A stretch of 27,551 nucleotides of DNA, taken from the NCBI GenBank assembly GCA_902489135.1, contig CABTYW010000021.1, positions 1 through 27,551 of the forward strand. Reading direction: 5' to 3'. Shown piece by piece: positions 23,411 to 27,551 of the stretch. The number at the start of each line of letters is the position of its first letter. Within the stretch, counting starts at the first letter, position 1. The notes under the pieces were generated by a model. That model ran no database searches. It worked only from the letters and a program-made list of their open reading frames with translations, and had not been told where the DNA came from. Both the position numbers and the translations under genes were made by a program. Source of the stretch: an uncultured Synergistaceae bacterium. Its GTDB lineage: Bacteria; Synergistota; Synergistia; Synergistales; Dethiosulfovibrionaceae.

Positions 23411-23416
23411 TATAAT
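23411..23416 (+). promoter_or_regulatory. Candidate -10 of the metallophosphoesterase gene
   Basis: A perfect TATAAT in a T-rich run, about 125 bases before the start codon. No convincing -35 hexamer was found at 16-18 bases. Confidence 0.4.
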
Positions 23417-23539
23417 GGGATTTTGCGTTGCCGAAAAAAGTTTTTTGCCGCCGGCGTTTTACGGCGCTACGCATTTTTGCGGCGATGAGTTCCGGTCCGA
23501 CGAGTTCGTTTGACGGAAAATCCTTTGCGGAGGCCTTTC

Positions 23540-24676
23540 ATGAGTCTTTTTTATCTGGCTCCTTTTTTGCTGTGCATGTACGCAGGCGCCAGCGCGCTGA
23601 GGCCGCTGAAGCTGCCTCTTTGGGGCGAAGCCGCGGCGGCCGTTTTTCTGCTGGGCGCCGCCTATAAGAACGTGATCTTCCAAAAAATCGGCGGAGGAAT
23701 GTACTTCGCCCCCGACCTGCCGCCCGGCGTTCTCATGGGCGGTGCGCTGGCTTTCAACTTTCTGGCGGCGGCGCTGTGGGCGCTGATGCTGAAAGATGTC
23801 CTGCACGGGCTGTGGCGGCTGGGACTGGACCGTCCCTTTCCGTCGCGGGCGGCAACGCTGTGGGCGCTGTCGGTCGCTGCCGTTCTGGCGTTGTGGGGCA
23901 CATGGCGGGCCGGAAATCTCCCCCGCGTCGTGAAGTACGAGGTTGCCGTTGCCGGTCTGCCGTCTGAATTCGACGGGAAAACCGCGGTGCTGCTCAGCGA
24001 TCTGCACTGCAGCCCCACCAACGCACGCCCTTTTATTCAGGCGGTGACGGACCGAACCAATGCTCAAAATCCCGACCTCGTCCTGATAACGGGAGATTTT
24101 GTGGACGGACGCGCCGACCGTCTTAAAGACCATCTTGAGCCGCTGTCGCAGCTCAAAGCGCCTTTGGGCGTTTACGGCTGTACGGGAAATCACGAATACT
24201 TTTCAGACTATGGGCGGTGGCGTCCCGTGCTGAAATCTCTGGGCATCACCGTTCTGGAAAACGAGGGGGCCATCCTCGCCTCGGGGAGCGGACCACTTGT
24301 CATTGCCGGCCTCAACGATCCTGCCGGTGCGGGCTTCGGCTTCGAAAAGCCCGACCTCGAAAAAGCCCTTCAGGGCGCGCCGGCGGGAGCTCCCGTCATC
24401 CTTCTCAGTCACCGCCCCGGCAGCGCGGCGGAGAACGCTCGCGGCGGCGCGGCGCTCCAGCTTTCGGGGCATACCCACGGCGGACAGATGCCCCTTCTCC
24501 GAAGGTTGGTGGCAAAAATGAACGGCGGCTTCGTCCGCGGCTGGTATGACGTGAAGGGCATGAAACTCTTCGTCAGTCCCGGCACTTCGCAGTGGAACGG
24601 ATTTCCCATGCGTCTGCTGTGCCCTTCGGAAATCTCCGTGCTGACGCTGCGCACCGCCCCAGAGCCTCGGCGCTGA
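23540..24676 (+). CDS. Membrane-anchored metallophosphoesterase (YkuE/YaeI-like)
   Basis: A 378-residue protein. Residues 1-125 hold about four hydrophobic segments (5-20, 33-47, 63-85, 104-122). The rest is a calcineurin-like phosphoesterase domain with the full metal-binding set: D154 and H156 (LLSDLHCS), G185-D186 and D189 (GDFVDG), GNHE at 216-219, a later SHRP, and GHTHGGQ near 305-310. Homologues such as YaeI act on UDP-diacylglucosamine or similar lipids or on cyclic nucleotides, so the substrate is undetermined. The ATG at 23540 has GGAGG 7 bases upstream; a TTG at 23510 would add ten residues without support. It appears monocistronic. No clear terminator was seen in the 133 bases that follow. 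Confidence 0.9.
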   Translation: MSLFYLAPFLLCMYAGASALRPLKLPLWGEAAAAVFLLGAAYKNVIFQKIGGGMYFAPDLPPGVLMGGALAFNFLAAALWALMLKDVLHGLWRLGLDRPFPSRAATLWALSVAAVLALWGTWRAGNLPRVVKYEVAVAGLPSEFDGKTAVLLSDLHCSPTNARPFIQAVTDRTNAQNPDLVLITGDFVDGRADRLKDHLEPLSQLKAPLGVYGCTGNHEYFSDYGRWRPVLKSLGITVLENEGAILASGSGPLVIAGLNDPAGAGFGFEKPDLEKALQGAPAGAPVILLSHRPGSAAENARGGAALQLSGHTHGGQMPLLRRLVAKMNGGFVRGWYDVKGMKLFVSPGTSQWNGFPMRLLCPSEISVLTLRTAPEPRR

Positions 24677-24809
24677 AACAGCACCGCCGCATCCGCCCGG
24701 CCGTTTCGCCGTTTCACCCGAAAGCAGCGGAAAAGGCCGCAGGTCTGAGCAAAAAAAGAGCTTTGTTCCTGTTTTTCAGCGGGAAGCGGCCGCCATTGAG
24801 CCGAAAAAA

Positions 24810-26084
24810 TTACAGGTCCTTTTCCTGCACTGCCGGGCCGACGTACTGGTCCATCACGAGGGCGAGATAGAGGTTGAGGCACGTGCGGAAATCTTTGAGG
24901 TTCAGCCCCGATTCTTTGTCCAGTTTGTCGAGGCGGTAAATCAGCGTGTTGCGGTGAACGTGAAGGCGGCGGGCCGCCTCCACCAGAGAAAATCCGCTTT
25001 CGCACCACTGACGGATGGATTCGCGCATCTGCTCCCAATCGGGATAACGGCGGAATTTCCCCGTCACAGCCTGCACGAAGCGGTTGCGCACCGACGCGTC
25101 GATGGTGGTGATGACGTCCTCTAGGCGATAGTCCATAATGTTGTAGACGCCGGGCTGCTGTTTGAATTTTTTGCCGATGAACAGCGCTTTCCAGGCTTCC
25201 TGGTAGCTTCCCGCCAGCTCGTACATGCCCGACGCCGGAGATCCGATGCCGATGGCGGCTTTCAGCTCCAGGGCTTTCAGCTCACCGAGAATTTTCTGCG
25301 CACGGCTTTGCGCCGCGGCGATCATTTCGCTCTCGACCGCGTGCGCGTTCTCCTGTTTCGCCGCGGCGAAGAGGATGACGAAGCGGTTGTTGCCCAGCAT
25401 GGCCGACAGGTCGCGCGGCTCGGAAAAGATCTTGCGGATGGAGGCCAGCACCGCTTTTTTCACGTTCAAAATCCGCGTTTCGGCGTTTTCGCTCTGGCCG
25501 CGCATCTGCTCGCGCACCTGCAGCGCAAATCGGCCGAACTGATAGAGATCCACGGCAATGGGGATGTAGTGCCAGCTCCGATCGTAACCGTATTCCTGAG
25601 CGCGTGAAAGCAGCAGCGTCTCGCTGCTCACTCCGGGCACGAAGGAACCGATGTCCTGAATGAGGTTTTGCAGGGTGCTTTCGCGGTTGACCGAATAGGC
25701 GTACAGTTCCCGCTCCCGCAGCAGCGTCTCAATCTGCTGGCGCACGATGACGGTAAAAAGCCGAACTTTTTCGGGAGCTCCCAGGATGGCCATGGCACCT
25801 ACGGTTTGGCCGTTCATGGACTGGATGGGCGCCGTCACTCCCGGCGCGCCGCCCTTGACGGAACGCGCATCTTCCGCGCCGGTTTCCACGGGCTGTCCCG
25901 ATGCGATGGCCTGAAGCGCCGGCTCGTGCAGCGTGCCCAGTCGGGACGCCGCGCTGGTGCCGGCCACGATGCCCTGAATGTCGGTGATCAACACGTCGCA
26001 GTTGATGGCCGAAGCGATGGAGAGCGCAATCTCTTGGGCGTTTTTGCGAAGAAGGCCGCCCCGTTCGGAATCCTGTGTGTACAT
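24810..26084 (-). CDS. CdaR/PucR-type transcriptional regulator (sugar-diacid family)
   Basis: A 424-residue regulator. Residues 1 to about 135 are a putative sugar diacid recognition domain ('ASAINCDVLITDIQGIVAGTS', 'APIQSMNGQTVGAMAILG'). A GGDEF-like middle domain follows (about 150-330; 'YIPIAVDLYQFGRFAL', 'LGNNRFVILFAA'). The C-terminal helix-turn-helix (about 355-410) reads 'LVEAARRLHVHRNTLIYRLDKL'. E. coli CdaR responds to glucarate, galactarate and glycerate; no such catabolic genes lie here, so the inducer and targets are unknown. I chose the ATG at 26084, 8 bases after AGG; ATG at 26090 and GTG at 26093 abut the ribosome site. It is divergent from tyrS, and inverted repeats at 26123-26159 and 26163-26185 in the shared region are good autoregulatory operator candidates. 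Confidence 0.9.
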   Translation of the reverse strand: MYTQDSERGGLLRKNAQEIALSIASAINCDVLITDIQGIVAGTSAASRLGTLHEPALQAIASGQPVETGAEDARSVKGGAPGVTAPIQSMNGQTVGAMAILGAPEKVRLFTVIVRQQIETLLRERELYAYSVNRESTLQNLIQDIGSFVPGVSSETLLLSRAQEYGYDRSWHYIPIAVDLYQFGRFALQVREQMRGQSENAETRILNVKKAVLASIRKIFSEPRDLSAMLGNNRFVILFAAAKQENAHAVESEMIAAAQSRAQKILGELKALELKAAIGIGSPASGMYELAGSYQEAWKALFIGKKFKQQPGVYNIMDYRLEDVITTIDASVRNRFVQAVTGKFRRYPDWEQMRESIRQWCESGFSLVEAARRLHVHRNTLIYRLDKLDKESGLNLKDFRTCLNLYLALVMDQYVGPAVQEKDL

Positions 26085-26109
26085 TTTCATCACCTGTACT
26101 TAAAGTCTA

Positions 26110-26115
26110 ATTATA
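26110..26115 (-). promoter_or_regulatory. -10 of the cdaR-type gene
   Basis: A perfect TATAAT on the minus strand, about 25 bases before the start codon. No strong -35 was seen, which fits a promoter needing an activator. Confidence 0.5.
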
Positions 26116-26122
26116 TTTTAAT

Positions 26123-26159
26123 ATTGAGCCACATTTTTCATCATTTTGCAATACTCAAT
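26123..26159. repeat. Operator candidate: separated inverted repeat ATTGAG...CTCAAT
   Basis: Arms ATTGAG (26123-26128) and CTCAAT (26154-26159) are spaced 31 bases centre to centre, about three helical turns, with partial extension of the match outward. One arm lies between the -10 and -35 positions of the cdaR-type gene. Binding by the regulator itself is inference. Confidence 0.4.
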
Positions 26160-26162
26160 TTT

Positions 26163-26185
26163 ATCATTGCGCCATGTGCAATAAT
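26163..26185. repeat. Operator candidate: near-perfect palindrome ATCATTGC-N7-GCAATAAT
   Basis: Two 8-base arms match at 7 of 8 positions around a 7-base spacer, in the middle of the cdaR-tyrS divergent region. The size and spacing suit a dimeric regulator. A related partial copy (TCATTTTGCAAT) lies at 26140-26152. Confidence 0.45.
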
Positions 26186-26220
26186 TAGCATACTTTCCGG
26201 GCTCTCGTTTTAAAATCCCC

Positions 26221-26250
26221 TTCTGAAAAAGGCACGGAGTGTGTTATGAT
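26221..26250 (+). promoter_or_regulatory. Promoter of tyrS
   Basis: TTCTGA (26221-26226) and TATGAT (26245-26250) are 18 bases apart, with TGT before the -10 (an extended -10). The leader to the start codon is only about 45 bases, so no T-box can precede it. Confidence 0.6.
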
Positions 26251-26301
26251 AACCGGGAATGATTGAAACGCCCTTTATCCTCACGAAAGGATTTGATTTT
26301 T

Positions 26302-27528
26302 ATGACGGAAAATGCGCTTGAGATTCTTCGCGAGCGTGGCTTTATCGATTGGACCTCCGACGACGCCGGCGTTGAAAAACTGTTCAATTCCGGCAAACGG
26401 GTCACGGCCTACGTGGGCTTCGACCCGACGGCCGACAGCCTTCACGTGGGACACCTCATCCCGCTCATGGGGTTGGCGTGGCTTCAGAAGCTGGGACACC
26501 GCCCCATTCTGCTGGCCGGCGGCGGCACCGGCATGATCGGCGATCCGTCGATGAAAAGTTCGGAGCGCAATTTGCTTTCCATGGACGTCATCGCCCACAA
26601 CGTGGAGTGCGTCAAAAAGCAGCTGGCTCACTTCGTGAGCTTCGACTGCGGTCCCAACTCCGCCATTCTGGCCAACAACTACGAGTGGCTGAGTTCCATG
26701 AACTTTCTGGAATTCCTGCGCGACGTGGGCAAATACTTCACCATCAACAAAATGATCGCCAAAGAACACGTCAGAAGCCGCATTGAAGACCCCACGAAAA
26801 GTCTTTCTTTCACTGAATTCGCCTATACGCTGCTTCAGTCCTACGACTTCTACCATCTCTACACCGCCGAGGGCTGCCGCCTCCAGCTGGGCGGCAACGA
26901 TCAGCAGGGCAACATCACCAGCGGCATCGACTTCATCCGCAAACACGAAGAAGGCGCTGAAGTCTACGGCGCCACCAACCCGCTGCTTCTGACCTCGGCG
27001 GGACACAAATTCGGCAAAACCGAAGGCGGCGCCGTGTGGCTCGATGCAAAGAAGACCTCGCCGTACCAGTTCTATCAGTTCTGGGTCAACAGCGAAGACG
27101 CCACGTTGGACAAAACTCTGCGCTATTTCACCTTTTTGCCCGTCGAAGAGATCAACGCCGTAATGGAGCGTCACCGCCGGGCGCCGGAAAAGCGCGAGGC
27201 TCAGCGCCTTCTGGCCTATGAAATCACCGCGCTGGTTCACGGAGCTCATGTTGCCGACAACGTTAAACACGCCAGCGAAATCCTCTTCGGCGGCGCCTAC
27301 ACGCCCGACGATCTGACCGACGACATGCTTCACACCCTCGCCGCCGAAACGCCCTGCGGCAAGGTGAGTTCGCTGCCCATGGCTCTGGCCGACGTGCTGG
27401 TCGAATCCGGCGCCTGCCGAAGCAAAGGCGAGGCCAAGCGGCTGATCGCAGGCGGCGGCGTGTCCGTCAACGGCATCAGAGCCGACGAAAAAACCGTTCT
27501 GGAAGAGAAAGACGTGCTGTGCGGCTAA
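26302..27528 (+). CDS. tyrS: Tyrosyl-tRNA synthetase, 3' end replaced by adapter sequence
   Basis: A class I synthetase that charges tRNA-Tyr; 408 residues are present. The HIGH motif is HVGH at 48-51 (PTADSLHVGHL) and the KMSKS equivalent is KFGKT at 236-240, typical of the bacterial TyrRS form related to that of E. coli. The tyrosine-binding 'GGNDQQGNITSGID' is present. A C-terminal S4 RNA-binding domain begins near 345 and breaks off after 'VSVNGIRADEKTVLEEKDVLCG'. In this family about 10-15 more residues (a basic strand like LLRRGKKNY) normally follow. The final TAA uses as its last A the first base of the adapter sequence, so the stop is probably artificial and the true codon is TAN, plausibly tyrosine. 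The ATG at 26302 has AAAGG about 11 bases upstream; reading from 26263 adds an unsupported leader. Confidence 0.95.
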   Translation: MTENALEILRERGFIDWTSDDAGVEKLFNSGKRVTAYVGFDPTADSLHVGHLIPLMGLAWLQKLGHRPILLAGGGTGMIGDPSMKSSERNLLSMDVIAHNVECVKKQLAHFVSFDCGPNSAILANNYEWLSSMNFLEFLRDVGKYFTINKMIAKEHVRSRIEDPTKSLSFTEFAYTLLQSYDFYHLYTAEGCRLQLGGNDQQGNITSGIDFIRKHEEGAEVYGATNPLLLTSAGHKFGKTEGGAVWLDAKKTSPYQFYQFWVNSEDATLDKTLRYFTFLPVEEINAVMERHRRAPEKREAQRLLAYEITALVHGAHVADNVKHASEILFGGAYTPDDLTDDMLHTLAAETPCGKVSSLPMALADVLVESGACRSKGEAKRLIAGGGVSVNGIRADEKTVLEEKDVLCG

Positions 27529-27551
27529 GATCGGAAGAGCACACGTCTGAA
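27528..27551 (+). other. Illumina TruSeq adapter read-through (not genomic)
   Basis: The last 24 bases match the start of the TruSeq 3' adapter: AGATCGGAAGAGC followed by ACACGTCTGAA. Genomic sequence therefore ends at about 27527. Confidence 0.97.

Larger units (their letters stand above)
23048..23539. other. 492-base gap between divergent ompH and metallophosphoesterase genes
   Basis: No gene recognised on either strand. It contains the ompH promoter, a perfect TATAAT at 23411-23416 for the plus-strand gene, and a short hairpin with a T7 run on the plus strand (23329-23351). The stretch 23150-23350 is G-rich on the plus strand and could encode an untranslated RNA, but nothing matches a known class. 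Confidence 0.55.

Noticed and set aside
26251..26301. T-box leader before tyrS (and before leuS)
   Set aside because: Only about 45-50 bases separate promoter and start codon, too short for a T-box; no antiterminator motif was seen.
1..27551. CRISPR arrays, tRNA genes, insertion sequences, prophage genes
   Set aside because: Read through all intergenic stretches on both strands; no regularly spaced repeats, no tRNA-like T-loop with acceptor pairing, and no transposase or phage protein.

Overview
The window looks like a chromosomal segment from an anaerobic, two-membrane (diderm) bacterium. A secreted OmpH/Skp periplasmic chaperone points to an outer membrane, while the short YidC without a periplasmic P1 domain argues against Proteobacteria. 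Type III glutamine synthetase, an AMMECR1/radical-SAM pair, an adenosine-specific kinase and the GC-rich coding sequence together fit Synergistota best. That placement is inference; diderm Firmicutes are the main alternative. Nothing marks the region as a phage, plasmid or island, and I saw no tRNA, rRNA, insertion sequence or CRISPR array. The last 24 bases match the Illumina TruSeq adapter, so the right edge is a contig end carrying adapter read-through and the terminal tyrS stop codon is suspect.

Layout, left to right. (1) 1-920 (-): N-terminal part of type III glutamine synthetase, cut by the window edge. (2) 1135-4767 (-): a three-gene unit, citXG, then an extradiol-dioxygenase/MEMO-AMMECR1 fusion, then a radical SAM enzyme, with its own promoter and terminator. 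(3) 5027-6703 (-): zinc-ribbon polytopic membrane protein. (4) 7232-8608 (-): sodium:alanine/glycine symporter. (5) 8973-10061 (-): SfsA with an extra C-terminal domain. (6) 10324-11685 (+): secreted Sel1-repeat protein. (7) 11755-14350 (-): rpmH-rnpA-yidD-yidC-jag, the conserved membrane-insertion/ribosome cluster. (8) 14538-16472 (-): DinG/XPD-type Fe-S helicase. (9) 16673-16963 (+): rpsT. (10) 17054-22435 (-): adenosine-specific kinase, radA, leuS, holA. (11) 22622-23047 (-): ompH/skp. (12) 23540-24676 (+): membrane-anchored metallophosphoesterase. (13) 24810-26084 (-): CdaR-type regulator, divergent from (14) 26302-27528 (+): tyrS.

Most of the window is housekeeping: translation (rpmH, rpsT, leuS, tyrS, rnpA), replication and repair (holA, radA, dinG-like) and envelope biogenesis (yidC, yidD, jag, ompH). 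The parts most worth a second look are the citXG/AMMECR1/radical-SAM unit, the SfsA C-terminal extension, the zinc-ribbon membrane protein with its 528-base hairpin-rich upstream region, the operator-like repeats between cdaR and tyrS, and a recurring extended -10 promoter pattern. I found no convincing wholly new multi-gene system; the citXG-AMMECR1-radical SAM unit is the closest candidate.
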